Source: Hetaerina americana
Lineage: Eukaryota > Arthropoda > Insecta > Odonata > Calopterygidae
Length of the DNA stretch: 64,000 nucleotides
Reading direction: 5' to 3'
Assembly: GCA_022747635.1 (NCBI GenBank)
Contig: JAKTNV010000193.1
Location: 62,001 to 126,000, forward strand
Notes under the pieces: generated by a model
Databases searched by the model: none
Seen by the model: the letters and a program-made list of their open reading frames with translations, nothing else
What the model was told of the DNA's origin: nothing
Translations under genes and position numbers: made by a program
Shown: positions 1-12,300 of the stretch, piece after piece
How positions within the stretch are numbered: the first letter of the stretch is position 1
Layout of the letters: each line of letters starts with the position of its first letter

Positions 1-44
1 CCTCGCTCAATTCCTCGAAAACCCTAGCACTACCTGTAATATAA

Positions 45-110
45 CAAATAACATCAGCTGTCGGTCGCATTCCCTATTAACCAATACTAATTACTATACT
101 ATCACTCCGG
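45..110 (+). mobile_element. 3' tail fragment of a SINE (same family as 12.0 and 18.2 kb)
   Basis: Bases 56-68 (AGCTGTCGGTCGC) occur exactly, in reverse complement, at 18251-18263, near the 3' end of the SINE copy there. The similarity continues with a C/T stretch ending in CCCT, then ATT and ACTATCACT in both places. Only the tail is visible; the tRNA-like head would lie outside the window or is lost. It does not encode protein. The match is short, so the assignment rests on the shared order of words rather than on length. Confidence 0.5.
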
Positions 111-905
111 CACTACTCTATGGACGACCTCCAGTAATTGTAGCAATTAAAATTTACGAGTAAACGTGGTGGCAAGGGAAATAATCTCATCAACCGAAAC
201 GACAAAGTCGCAACACCAGTTGCACCCTTAGAAGGCTCAAACCCACCTCCTAGATGTGAGGAAAAGTGAAAGAGCAAATATGGAGGAGTTGGGAAATAGG
301 AATTCCGACTCGTCCCACGGGGAACGGAGGGCAAAAGGGAGAAGCATAGAGGAGTATGCGGACGAACGGACGGGTTGGAGGGAGAATCGGGAAGAGCGGT
401 CAGGAGTACTTGTCGAAAGGCGAGCGCTAGTGTGCACAGTGGAGTACCTACTGGCAAATGTAACCACTCACCCTCCTCCCTCTCAACTCCCTCCGAATTA
501 AGAGTTTCCACCACCGGTTACGTAGCCCTGGTGCGCAGATCCTATCTACAAACAAACACTCCAACAGCAATTCCGATTGAGCCCGTGATATTAACGACAG
601 GCGAACATGCGACAACACACATACACGCTCTATCCCTAATACACAAACACACCAGTGTGGAGACGCTTAGCTCAATACCCGTTCCATTTAAACAGATTAC
701 TTCTTTTAAATTTTCCGATGTCGACCGGGAGTTAAGGGCGAATGCACAGTGCGCTCGTAATAATATCGAGATGGAAATGGATGAGATAATTTTACGGACG
801 GATGCGGGAGAAATAGACATTCTTGGACTGAGTACAAAGGAAAATTTATGCGCAGAGTACGCCCTAGGTCCGCAAGGGTGCCCCGCGAACACCGCTAGTA
901 TCTAA
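111..905. other. Unique sequence with overlapping open frames, no recognised gene
   Basis: Moderate GC content. A plus-strand frame is open for 176 codons (375-905) and a minus-strand frame for 116 codons (542-892). The second half of the plus frame (from about residue 108) is not low-complexity and includes acidic stretches such as MEMDEIILRTDAGEIDI. I recognise no domain, and no splice sites or promoter clearly bound it. It may be chance, or an unrecognised exon. Confidence 0.4.
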
Positions 906-3900
906 GCTCTTGCTAGGTATCCCAGGTGGCACTTCAGCGTCTTTATTCGATTGTCCTACATTCTTCGTAGGTGCTGGGGCCCTGTTTGATACTATACTCG
1001 TCCAAATATGACACCACGATTTCTTTCAACCTTTTCCGCTCATTGCCCCATTTTGTCATGAATGCTCAAAACCACAGTGAAAATGCATCGCACTTGGACT
1101 TTTACTCATGCTGCGTTGTTTTAAATTTGATTCAACGCTGTACAGTGGACAACTTTCCATCGGCCTTTCTCCCGCAAGACATCAAAGCTTAACTATTTTC
1201 CGGTGCTCGTTATTTATATTTCATCAACGATTGTCGGCACATGCGCCAGGTGTTCACTGTATATTTTTCGCACAGACTTTTGAACATGAACTTATTTGTC
1301 GTACAAGACTTCGAAGCTACGGACGTCCTATCGTTTTATAGGATAGGTAGCTTGAGTATGATGTAAAGATAGTGAATCCCAACAACTGTTTTAATACGCA
1401 AAACAGGTATATATCATTTTTCAGCTACAAGTTTGCTGGAAACTTTTTTTAATTCATGTACAAATACCGGGTAAGGTTTAAAACGGTAAATCCGAGTTTA
1501 CGGTTTTATTATGCTCTTACCTATGGTGGCGTCACAAACAAATCCATGTAGTAAGACATATAATGGTCACACGCAAGAGGACAAATTTTCCCGTAACGTC
1601 ACGCTTAATACTCTGAAAAACGTGACATTTATCCGCCCTGCCGGATCCTTCGCCCCTTCTTCGGGCACGGAAAATTATACGGACAGCTTCCGAACGAATT
1701 CACTCATCAAATATCCTCCGCCATATGCGTCCGGGCCGTGCGCGCATCTTAGTCCCGCCGCATGAGAGTGGCGGTGGTCCGGCGATGCATGTTTTTTTTA
1801 TTGCATCCACGCCCTATACAGTCTGTATATTTGCATGATTCCACTGATTTGAATTAATCGACATAATCTTCTACGATCTCCTCGGAGTGAGCATTTCCAC
1901 CGATGAAAGATAAAACGGGTCTATTTAATAGACCCCGGAGAAAGGTTAACACCAACCCACGGAAACTTTATAATCCATCACCACCATCAAACCGCGATGT
2001 TCGGATCATTTACTTCCTCTCTGAAATGAAATCTCTGATTCATGTCGGGGGGCTTGAAAGGGTTAGGCCATGGAGAGAGAGTGAACGAGACGAGCCATTA
2101 CAACTGCTTAACACTTTCCTGTGGTGAAAGAGAAATGGAAATAAATACCCTATGAATCTAAGGCTACCAAATTTGGAATGAGCCTCAAGATATGATTTAA
2201 TTGCATCCACCCGCGGCGATTATTCACTAACGAGAAAACGTAACTTGATTAGTTTAAAGTTAATTTCAAAATCCCAACGAATTCTCATTCGAGAACCTAA
2301 CGTTTTTAACTAACAATCATCATATCAATATTTCAAGTTGCACGAGAGTCAGGATGAAAGTAAATATGCTGCTAGAGTATCCTAATTCAAACTGATACTT
2401 CTATTTTACGTAAAGCTCTTGTATTGTAATTCCAAGAGATAACCGGAGAAATAAAGCGGAATTTTTCCATTAGGGGAATCAATACGTTCACAATTATTTA
2501 AGTGAAATAAAAAATTGTGTGTAATTCAGGACTGATGACAACATAACATTCACTAGATATACTTACAGTGTTCCTTATGTGAAGTATTAACTTACCGTTA
2601 AAAATTACACGAAAGGTTGGATACAACTTTTTCTGAAGGTGCTTACTATATTTTGCATATAACTAACTGATTCATGTATTTTTCCAAATTATAACAAGTG
2701 TTCATGCATGTTCCAGATGATAAATCAATATATGTTTATGATTAATATCAACTTGAGGAATCGCAGGAAGACCATTCAGTGGACTCTCTCACTTTAAAAC
2801 TACCAAATTTCTGACACATTTAAGGTTCCAAATCAACTTAAGACAAAATTTTATTAATGCCATTGCTCTGATGGTCATTATAAAATATATTGGAAATATT
2901 GAATCTATATGTTCGCAAAAAAATGAGAACAAGTACGAAGTAGGAAATGATGTTTCTGATTATATCTAGTTGAGGGCGGCATTTAAATGAATGTTTTTTG
3001 GAAGACTTGGCATTACTTGCTTCGGCATTGCAATGCAACTCATGCAGGAACTCCATCAGCACTAATTTTAAAACTATAGATTTCCCATTTGATTATTTAT
3101 CTCGCTCATCTTAGTTCAATATGTTATATTACTGAGAGGAATACTATGCTCACCAGACGAGTGCAATTTGTGGTCGAGAACGAAGCCACCACCATAGAGT
3201 AGTTTTTTTAGGCATTCTACTACGAGGAGGATTGAATAGCACCAGCAATAATTTTAATATTTTTAATGATAATTTCCACTTTTCCGATATTTTAACGAGC
3301 AAAAGTTAAAAATTACCAGAACGCTTCCGCGATTCCTAAGAATTATCCACCGGCAATTTGAACGAGAAAATCACGAACACTAAAAGCCATCTAACTGGCT
3401 CCAAAGAATTATTTATATTTGAGATTATACTGAAACATTGAATTTGTTTTAAAAAATTACTAAGAGATAGGAAAACTTATATTTGAATGATAAAATGCAG
3501 TAAAATCTTTCGGAAGGGCCATGCAGTAATCATTCCGAAAGGAACTAGAAAACATCATCAGAAATGAAAAAAATATTTGATTGAAGGTAACAAGAACCTT
3601 CAAGGAAAATTTTTTTCAAACTATGATAATTTAAGTCAAGCTATTGATTAGTATTTATTTCAAAAGGTATTAAGCGTTTTTTATTTTATCATAAATAAAA
3701 AAATCAGGTTTTGGTCTTTTACCCTGGATTATGAACATTACAATTACAGCAAGAGCAATCACGAAGTTCCACGTGGAGAAAAATCCAACAAGGCGATTAT
3801 CGAAACCGCGAAGGCGGATACGTCACCTACACCGTCGCCACCGAGTTCAGCACTTTATGATGAAGTATCATATAAAACCGAAGCTTAAGTAACCGTTACC

Positions 3901-4229
3901 TAAAATTATCTACTAAATGAATTCACTCATATTCCGAGATCTCGGCCCATTAGTTTGGAAATGCAGTGCTACATTCTACTCCTTGCTCTGTACTATAGAT
4001 AGAAGTCCCCCCAGAACAGGGTGAATCCTTCAACAAGATTACGGACAAGCCTTCAGAATAAAAAAAAAATTAAGTCTTCCTTGGTACCTCATGGATGAAA
4101 AAACTAATATTTTACCATATTCCTATGAAACAAACAGGGATTTCTAGTAATTCGTCCGTATAATTAAGCGGGTAACAGACTTAGTCGTTTTTTAATTCTC
4201 TAATTAAGACCATTCCTCCTCGCATTCCA
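906..4229. other. AT-rich noncoding stretch
   Basis: The longest frame is 84 codons (1511-1765) and matches nothing I know. Bases 1590-1790 are richer in CpG and contain CRE-like CGTCAC words (CGTAACGTCACG). From about 2130 onward the DNA is strongly AT-rich with many short A and T runs. A patch near 3770-3850 (ACCGTCGCCACCGAG) is locally GC-rich. No repeat or RNA gene was recognised. Confidence 0.6.
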
Positions 4230-5090
4230 ACTGATGACCACCATGTCGCTCCACTCCCCACATTCCGCTCTTCAACTTGATTTGGCGGGCAATCTTAGGA
4301 TTCCTCCATCCCAGGGGGGCCCCCGGACTGGGCCATGTGTGGGTGGATCAGACGTCGCTACCATCTCTCTAGCCTCCCTTCTAGAGCTTCTCCCTCACCC
4401 TTCCTCGCCACATAACCATTCTTCCCCCTTATTCTCCGGGATACCAACAGCCAGTGGGCCGTTTAACATTCCTCAGGGAACCAGCACGTGGTTTTCGGGT
4501 ACAGGCCGTCAGGAAGGGGGAGGGTGTGTGTGGGAGGAGTGGTGTGGTCCACAAAAAAAATCGACGTGATGTGGGTGGGGAGGGAACGATAGCGGAACAA
4601 AAGAGCAGCGGAAAGGCGTTCCTTTTTGGCATAGGGCTGAAATTCCTCCGTCTTACCGGAGGGGAAACTACCTCTACCTTTCCCTCTCTCTCCTAGCGGC
4701 AGCCAACTCGCCCCCCTCCCATGAGATGGGACCCTTTTCCTCTGTCTCCCTCCTCCCCGCCTCCTCGCCGTCCCTCAAACGCCATTCACTTTTTGGGACA
4801 GACGCGACTGGTTGGGGAGCCCGCCAGTCTGCCGCGCGCGAATGATTTCACTCCAATGGGGCGGACGGGATGGATTTCCACGGTCGAGGGTGAAGTGCGA
4901 ACTTGCGAACTTCGTGCTCCTGAAATCAGATTTTACGGTCGCACGGTCCAGATACTCCCCGGCAACATTGGCCCTCGTGTTTTTGTCTCCCTCACAGTAG
5001 GTTCATGGCACACATTTTCACTTCCTCTCGCAACATGTTTTCAAGGTAGGGTGGGCAAGGAGAAGTGGATCGAGCGGTGAAAATCCTTAA
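4230..5090. other. GC-richer island with C/T tracts
   Basis: The top strand is C/T-rich near 4360-4450 and 4670-4790 (TCTGTCTCCCTCCTCCCCGC), with G-rich patches between. Frames of 111 and 119 codons (4234-4569, 4721-5080) are proline- and serine-rich products of these tracts and carry no recognisable domain. Bases 4810-4990 are more mixed and CpG-rich. Confidence 0.55.
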
Positions 5091-5142
5091 ATATATATAC
5101 TGGTATATTCATTCACATGATATAGATTATATCCCTATCCGC

Positions 5143-5255
5143 TAAATAAATAAATAAATAAAAATATGTATACATATATATAAATATATATATATGTATA
5201 TATAATATATATGTGTATGTATATATATATGCATGTGTATATATGTATGTATATG

Positions 5256-5294
<39 letters not shown>

Positions 5295-5310
5295 TATGTA
5301 TACACTCATT
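5143..5310. repeat. TAAA microsatellite and TA/TGTA-rich tract
   Basis: Starts with about five TAAA units (5143-5164), continues as irregular TATA/TGTA/TATG repeats, and ends with a pure (TA)n run of 32 bases at 5260-5291. The 88-codon minus-strand frame across it (Tyr/Ile repeats) is an artefact of the repeat. Confidence 0.9.
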
Positions 5311-7189
5311 CACATAGGAATAGATATAAGGAAAAGGGATAGGAACACTATACGGTTGAAAAAACGTTCCTGTGGACATGCGATTGCAACAGAAGAGTCA
5401 AATAATGATCACTAAAAATCACTCTAGTAGGTATAGTGTACATAATCTAGGTGTCTTAACTAGATATCACTTGAGAAATGACTCCTTAACATTTATGCAT
5501 GTATTAATTAAAAACCAAGTTAAATTACTCGAAAACATCAATAATGACGACCTTGAAGGAATTATCATGAAGGGTTAATTATCCTGAAAGCATTTTCAGA
5601 TTAACGGACGAGCTCTTAACTTCGGGGCACACTCAAAAGGACGTTTGGTCATTGATTATTCCAATGGCGTTTCCGTCCCATTGTGCCTTGTTTAGTTGCG
5701 GGTTGGCCGCGGTAGACCCTCTCTAGTTGAGATGCTATCTAAACACCGAAGGTTCATCCTTGAGTCTGACATATTCTCATGTCCATCCTCCGTTCTTAAT
5801 CGTGAGTTCTTTGACTAGAAAAATGTTAATGAGCAAAACGAGACTGAATAACAAGTGTGAACCGCCAATTAAAATTCTCATTCTTCGTTCAAAAACTAAC
5901 AAATTAACGAACGTTTTAATGTGAGGGAATCGAAGAGGTAGATATCACGAGGGTCAGTTCTACGGCTTCAAGTGTAAGGTATTGAAGGTACTCTTTATAT
6001 CTTAAAGCAACATCAGGACAATGTTTTCTGAGAAAATACGTTTTCGTAACGCGATATAAGAATAAAGCTGTAATATCTGATGTCAGTGTTAATATAAGAT
6101 GAACTCCTACTGCTAAAAGGGAAATAGTTCGAAGTTAATTTATTGTTAATTCGCTTAAAGTAAAAAAAAATGGAATCGTTTGTCCTGCTTTCACGAATCT
6201 ATTCCGTGGAAAGTCTCCGCATCGGAAATTTAAAATATGCTCGGTAATGAAAGGGGATAAGGAGTGTACGAGTGATTTACGCCAGATGGTTTGCTCTATC
6301 GAGCACTTATATTAGGATTGGAATGGGAAACAAATTAGCACAGCTTTGCCAAGGCTAATAGGAAACGGGAGCTCGACGGAAAAAAATAATCACCGTGCGG
6401 TTGATTAATAGAGTTAACCACTTGGACGATCCTAACATCCAAGGGGTTAATTAGTTTGGAATTCAATTACGTGGAATTTTATCTCTTCATTTTTAATTAA
6501 AATCTCTATCTATCATAAATGAAGATAAATTACCGTGGGACTTCCTCGAAAAAAATTTTACCTGTGGTTTATATCCATTAACTTCTGAGTATATTTCAGA
6601 AGGAAGTGTTAAGCTAATAAAAGCCGATTTCTTTCTCAAGTATACCTAATGCCAGAAACTCTAAGAGTGATCTATTGTTGTCTATCACCTACCGTTTCAA
6701 AGATTTTGTTTTAAGGTGGCTGGGTAACGCAAGGTATATTTCCTCACCACTGTAGAACAGAGAAGGACATACCGCTGTAAATGTGAATTTGCGCACTTAT
6801 AAGAAAAAGTCAATTTTTGCGGAAAGAAAAATATTCGCTTAGCCCAGAATCCAAAAGGAAACTATGGGCAGGGTGATTTTTTTTTATCCTGAGACGCCTT
6901 GGTCATCAATAACACTAATAATGGAAATCGACGAGTGATTTCCCCATCGTTATGAATCGTTCCCAGGGAGTGAAGCTTGACATGGAGATTCAGAAAACAC
7001 ACCGCGCGATTGGCGCAGCACTTAATAATTTCTCGAGTTGACATTGCCCCATGTTTAACTGGTGAATTTTTTTTTGAGGCGGTTCTTCATCGTAGACCGT
7101 ACTCATTCATTATGTGGATAAAACCTCTAATTATTTCCGTTTCCATTTCAAAATGAAGATCGATACTTTTAAGCGGACTTCCTCTCTCC
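5311..7189. other. AT-rich noncoding stretch
   Basis: No frame longer than 70 codons. Bases 6395-6480 cluster homeodomain-type words (TTGATTAATAG, GGTTAATTAG, TTCAATTACG), which could be regulatory but are also expected in AT-rich DNA. No transposon or RNA gene was recognised. Confidence 0.55.
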
Positions 7190-7850
7190 ATCAAGTCCAC
7201 CCCATTACCCCGCACCGCCTCGACCCTTTCCCTTATTCCACACCACGCCTTCCACCTCAATATCGTCCATCTTCCTCGTTCGTGGTCTCTCTCTCTCTAT
7301 CTTTCTCTTCTCTCCCTCACTACTACCGTCCGACTCTTATCCGGTGTAATTGCTACCCCCGCGAGACGGCTTGAGTAACTGCTCATGTGGTGCTCCCCGA
7401 CCCACACCTTCCTCCCCCTACGCCCTCCATACTTCGCGACCCCCCCACCACCCTCTCCTCCCCAACCATCCCTCCGCCCCGGTCGCTCGCGCGCAATCTG
7501 CGGCCGACATCTCTCGATGCACCAGGGCGGAGGAATGTCTAATTCCGAGACCGGCCGCCGGCACGTGACCTTCGTTGGCGCTGCCGAGGACGCGCCCAGG
7601 TCTCTCCCTCTTTCTCTTTCTCTCTCTCTCACTCCCTCAAGTCAGCCGCGCGAGACTGCGAAACGAAAACCTCCTCCCATTCCTTTTTTTTCACCCCCAA
7701 CCCCCCCCCCGGGAGTGAAAGACGGCGCGAGATCACGAACGGGGGAGAGAGGACCCCCAGGGTGTAATGGCGGAGGGGGGGAGGGCGGTGGGATGGACGG
7801 CGATCGGAGGGCACTCGTGCGTTTAGGATCCCCGGGGTAAATTAGAAATG
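7190..7850. repeat. Polypyrimidine island switching to polypurine
   Basis: The top strand is C/T-rich at 7190-7480 and 7590-7700 (including a TCTCTC run near 7610-7632 and a C10 run at 7701-7710), then becomes G/A-rich at 7715-7815. CpG is frequent at 7490-7590 (GACCGGCCGCCGGCACGTG). Frames of 111 and 151 codons here follow the skewed composition and show no domain. Confidence 0.7.
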
Positions 7851-9046
7851 CTCTTAATTTGATGGGTTATTTACTCCCCGGCGTGGCGATTTGCATCCAT
7901 CGGTACGCGCGTCCACTTGCCGTTCATCCGCGAGCTCTTACCCCCTTCCCCATGCCGCCGAGGTCCCACGAAGTCGTAATCTGCGCGAGCTATTCAATTA
8001 TGGCAAGGAATGTATCCCGATGCCCACAAATAAATCTCGTCTTTATATGCTTCGGGAGTTATTGGAATATTATGGATGCCAAAGGGCGTAAACATTAGAA
8101 TGGAGTAGAAGTTCTCATCCATGAGTATATGCATTTTCTCTTCCCACGCAAACTATTGAGGATACACAGAAAAGCTGTATGGATTACAGTTTTCTTATTT
8201 TAAGCATAATCGCCGCAAACGGAATGGAAATCGTGCTTTTATAGTACTCTGATATTTACTCTTTGATTCGTATTTTTTCAAGGTTCCTTGTATATTTTAA
8301 TTTGAATGCGTTCGTTTCTTTCACGATCCATTTTAATCACAACGTCAAGATTATTTTGAACTCCACTGCGGCCAATTCTTCATTTCGATCCCCCTATGTC
8401 CATTCTAAGAAACCCATTTTACTAGCAGATAAATCTATTTAAATTGATGAAATGACTCCCCGATAGCGGATTTCCGACTTGATTATTTGCGTGAGATGCA
8501 GATTTGTGGAAAATTTAACTGTTTAGAATTTTAGCCGGCGAATATAAAAGCTATATGCCAAAAGTTTGTAAAGATGTCATGCTATATCCCTCTTATTCTC
8601 CAGAAATTCTCAAACGATTAATTTAAGGTAGGTCCTTAATAGAACATAATGAATAGATAGTTATAGGCCTATAGCTGACAATTGCATGCTGGGGAAAAGA
8701 GATATTTAAATGTTTAGTAATCTTCCATAGACAGTTTATGATAAAATTCATTGTGCAATTACTCTGGTCTTAATAATAATTATATGTCTTATAAATAATT
8801 GTCTTAATGTGTCGTTACTGGTAATCGACTATTTCAGTTTAAAGCAGTATTATTAATAGCAAATAACAGGAATCATAATATAAATGAAATCATTTAGTCT
8901 TTCCCCACTTGTGAGTTTCTTATAGACTTCTATCTAAAGAAAATAATAAACAAAATATAGTTACCATATATAATATTGTAACTTAAATATTCAAGTGAGA
9001 TTATAGGCGTACATTGGAGACATTTTAAGAGTGATTTGAGTAAAAA
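7851..9046. other. AT-rich noncoding stretch
   Basis: Nothing recognised beyond a 12-base palindrome TATAGGCCTATA at 8662-8673. The first 250 bases continue the CpG content of the island to the left; from 8100 onward it is AT-rich. Confidence 0.55.
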
Positions 9047-9315
9047 AGGATGGAAAAGGTGCATTAGGCGGAAAGGAACACAGAAGAAGAAGTACTAGGC
9101 TTGGTGAGGGACGAGAGGGGGCTGTTGGAAGAAATCCGGAGACAGGAAAGGTGAAATCAAAGGATTTTCATTGACGATGGAATGCCGAAGACTGAGACGA
9201 ATAGGAGAACCTTGGGTAAACGAGGAAGGGGAAGCAATAGGATACGCATGATGTTGGGTGGTTTGAAGGGAGGAAGGTAGTGTGCAGAATTGAAGAGCAG
9301 TTTAATGTAATGTGG
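9047..9315 (+). mobile_element. LINE ORF2 C-terminal fragment, decayed (copy 1)
   Basis: One plus-strand frame starting at 9047 reads RMEKVH, a stop (9065), AERNTEEEVLGLV, RDERGLLEEIRRQER, a stop (9152), DDGMPKT, GKRGRGSNRIRMM, LGGLKGGR, a stop (9278), CAELKS. This follows the region just after the reverse transcriptase domain in many arthropod non-LTR elements (pattern R-M-x-K-I, T-N-E-E-V-L, R-x-L-L-x-x-I-R-R, G-K-R-G-R-G-R, L-K-G-G-R-x-x-x-E-L-K). Three in-frame stops show that it is dead. It is severely 5' truncated, as LINE insertions usually are, and is related to the copy at 24.2 kb. Clade is not assigned. Confidence 0.8.
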
Positions 9316-11184
9316 GGAGTCACGTTGTGTCTTTTTAGGTGAACATAAGAAACGTAAGGGAGTTAAGCTTGTGTTTATCCGAAAACAACCTTAATCGGTC
9401 GACTACCAAATAGTAATTATACTGTATTGTTTACGCAATTCAAAGAAGAGACAAACATGATATTTTTTCATGTCTATCTGAATAACACTTGTATTTATTC
9501 AATAAAATAAACGGTGACGTCAACTGATTTTAAAGTTTTTAGTTTAGTTTTTCAAACAACAGAAAGCAGTATACAGATTGTGTAAAATATTTAATGCAAC
9601 TGTTTAATACAGGGCAGTTTCTTTTGCAATTTTTGTGATATGCGAATGATAGCAGAAGAAGTCAGACTAATCTGCGCAATTGCTTTGGCTTTAAAATAAT
9701 CTAAGGGATAATTTATCCGCTCGAACCATAGTGGTGAAAAATTTGATCAAGACTGATTTACGCGTAATCAACAGTGATCGGTAATTTTAGCATGCCAGGA
9801 GAATGTTGTAAAAAATTGCGATGGGACTGGATCCTATGCGTCCGTATCAACCTTTGCCTATCCACAAATTATTCATTCTACCTTGTTTTTTACTCTTTTC
9901 CAGGAACGGGGTTTAAATAATGAACTCTAAAAAGATGAGTAGCTTCATTAGGAAAACACCACAATGACAAAAATTGAATGATGAGCCTCTACACGCCAGT
10001 CACCACCTACAGGGAATACATCACTCAGCGTAATGTCCTGAATTATTCCTCACCGACTGACACGATCCGAACATTTTTGTTCCATGGAAGTCAGCATCAC
10101 TCTAATCCTCGCACCCCACCCCCATTGACGCCTTTTCCCTCTTCCTCCCCACTCAACCTGCCCGCCACAGGCATCCTCCGTCCCTCAAAGGACCCTTTCC
10201 TTGCCTCGGCCTCCCGCAGGTTCACAATTAGCCTATCCTTAGAACTTCCCCTAAAAAAATTATTGTCTTTCCCATTTTCACCCTATCCATTCCACAAGGA
10301 CTTTCGCCTTTCCTCCCCATCGCTATCTCTCTCTGTTTCACTCTCTCGCTCTCCATAAATATTTTACATGAGTATTGAAAAGGCTACATTGCTCGATCCC
10401 TTTGGCAACAACGTGGCCTTCTCAAGCGAAGTTCTCCGTGACATTTGTACACCCAGTCGTCGAAGTTTGCATCGAGCAAGAAAATTGAAATTTGGCACGT
10501 ACGTAAATATTTTGTCAAAATGGATTGGAGCAATAGCAAAATTAACATTTATTTAAGTATTTTAAGTGTTTTGAATCCCGATTAGTTAAATTTTAGCACC
10601 ATCGGAAAAGAATGCATATCAGAGTTTCCCTTTTCCGCATTTTTATTTCAATACCGTTGACCAAATATCTTGGGACTTGAATTAAAGACGGTTTTAAGCA
10701 TTAAACACCCTTATCAATTTCATGCTTTTGTTCATCTAGCTCAAAAATTGAATTGATCCTATTCATATGCCATCTGTTCATGTATATTTGGCTTTTTAGG
10801 GGTAACTAACCATGGCTGCAGAGTTTTTCTACTCATACTTTAGTACCGAAATAATTTGTTTGAACAGAAGTTGGCGGGAAAAAGAATGTTCACTGGATAT
10901 ATTTCAACTTCGTTTCTTTGATTTTTTCTCTAATTATCAGTATGCACTTACTATATGTAAATACGCATATAGTCTATATATTGTAATGAAAATTTACACT
11001 TGGCACATTAGTAAAGTTAATACAACACTTGCCCAAAAAATGAGACGCCTGGGTTTAGATCCTGAATGTCATTCTTTTTCCTAATTATTTTACTGGCTAC
11101 TGTGTTGTCCCATATGTGTTTCCTTGTCTGTCTTTCCTTTACCCTAAACCCAATTTGTGTAAATCTACGTAAGTATATAACTAA

Positions 11185-11188
<4 letters not shown>
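9316..11188. other. AT-rich noncoding stretch with a short C/T tract
   Basis: Mostly AT-rich. Bases 10105-10350 are C/T-rich and end in CTCTCTCTGTTTCACTCTCTCGCTCTCC. The 126-codon frame at 9978-10358 spans that tract and is Ser/Pro/Thr-rich with no domain. Short frames at 10368-10556 and 10812-11084 are not recognisable. Confidence 0.55.

Positions 11189-11244
<56 letters not shown>
11189..11244. repeat. (AT)28 microsatellite
   Basis: Fifty-six uninterrupted bases of alternating A and T, followed by GTATATTT. Likely polymorphic in length. Confidence 0.97.
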
Positions 11245-11250
<6 letters not shown>

Positions 11251-11950
11251 TTAGACCCACGTACACACCTTCCCATTTCGTGGCCTTCCATCCCTCTCCC
11301 CCACTCATTCGTTATCCGCTCTCTCTCACTCATCTCATATCATTTCGCGTGGCTTTCGTATTAATTTCGCCCGTAGGTGGTGCGTGTGGAGTTGATCCAT
11401 CTTTCTATTCTTCCATCCGCCCAACCTTGCGACCAGTTGTCCCTATTATCTGTCTTCCATCTGTAAAGAGGGCGACACCCTTGGATTGAGGTTAGTCTGT
11501 CTTTACTCTGATTTGCCACTCCTTCCCGCAAATTGAAGCCCGGATGGCTGTTCCGTTGGAGCAACGGGCACTACCGAAAATTACGGCCGAATGCTTTAGT
11601 CACTCAATCATTCGTATTCTCCGGTACGTTTCTCCACTTGCCGCCTTCGTCGGCGCCTGACCTGAATTGCAGAACAGAAGGCGCCAGACTTTAAAGAGTA
11701 TAAACGTCAGGAATAATAAGAAGACCATCCATCTGGGCAGATGAAAGTATTCCCCAGTCGAGAAACATTCATCGAGATCCTTGCTCAAGGTATTTCACAA
11801 TTCTCTAACGCGAAGTTAGAGGATCAGGTATAAAATTACGAAGTTGTATGCCTGAAGAGAGAATATTGCAACCAGAAGTAGTCTGTAACAATTTCTATTT
11901 TTTTGTAAATATATAGCTTTTCCTTTTCCTTCGAACATAATTTCATAGGT
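11245..11950. other. Noncoding stretch, C/T-rich at its left end
   Basis: Bases 11275-11480 lean to C/T (CTCTCTCACTCATC). The rest is mixed. Frames of 60-70 codons have no recognisable similarity. Confidence 0.5.
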
Positions 11951-12010
11951 GTGGTAGTCCAGAGGGTGGAGTGCTGCAAAAATATCCAGAGAGTCCGAGT
12001 TCGATTCCAG
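11951..12010 (+). mobile_element. tRNA-like SINE head or tRNA pseudogene
   Basis: Carries an internal polymerase III promoter: the A box TAGTCCAGAGG (11955-11965) fits TRGYNNARNNG at every defined position, and the B box AGTTCGATTCC (11998-12008) fits GGTTCRANYCC at all but the first. Spacing between the box starts is 43 bases. The T-stem around the B box does not pair well, so this is not a working tRNA gene. It runs tail to tail into a minus-strand SINE. It could be the head of another copy, since AGAGAGTC before the B box is also seen at 18.47 kb. Confidence 0.6.
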
Positions 12011-12014
12011 GTGC

Positions 12015-12300
12015 CCCTCGGGACACCCAGAGGTAGGAAGGGAATGTTCGATGGTAGAGAGAAGAAACCCGGCGTAGGCATTTGCTAACTCTTAACAAAA
12101 ACGCCATGGGGTAAACAAGTTATCTTCGTACCCGACGGTAGGCTTACTCCCATTGATTTATCTCTGTGTGACATTTTGGATGGGGATACTTCTGAAAAAT
12201 TCTTTCTTGATTCGAACCGAGTTCCCAGTGAATGAGAAGCTGGTTTAGCCGTCGTATCAACCTGATCCCAAAAACTTATTAGTTTCACCCAAGATATGGG
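12015..12300 (-). mobile_element. tRNA-derived SINE, diverged copy
   Basis: Read on the minus strand it has an A-box-like GGCTAAACCAG (about 12240-12250), a B box GGTTCGAATC (about 12211-12220), then a body matching the copy at 18.2 kb in order: CCGTCGG, a GGGGTA/GGGGCGTA word, CCCCATGGCG against CCCCTTGGTG, TTTTTG, TTAGCAAATG against TAGACTAATG, then GGGTTTCTTCTCTCTACC against GGGGCTTCTCTCCACC. The module CGTCCGTCGGATGGG-CGTTAAAC-CCTTGG-GC is widespread in arthropod and other animal SINEs. The two copies differ by many substitutions and small indels, so the insertion is old. The 82-codon minus frame across it is not a gene. Confidence 0.65.
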
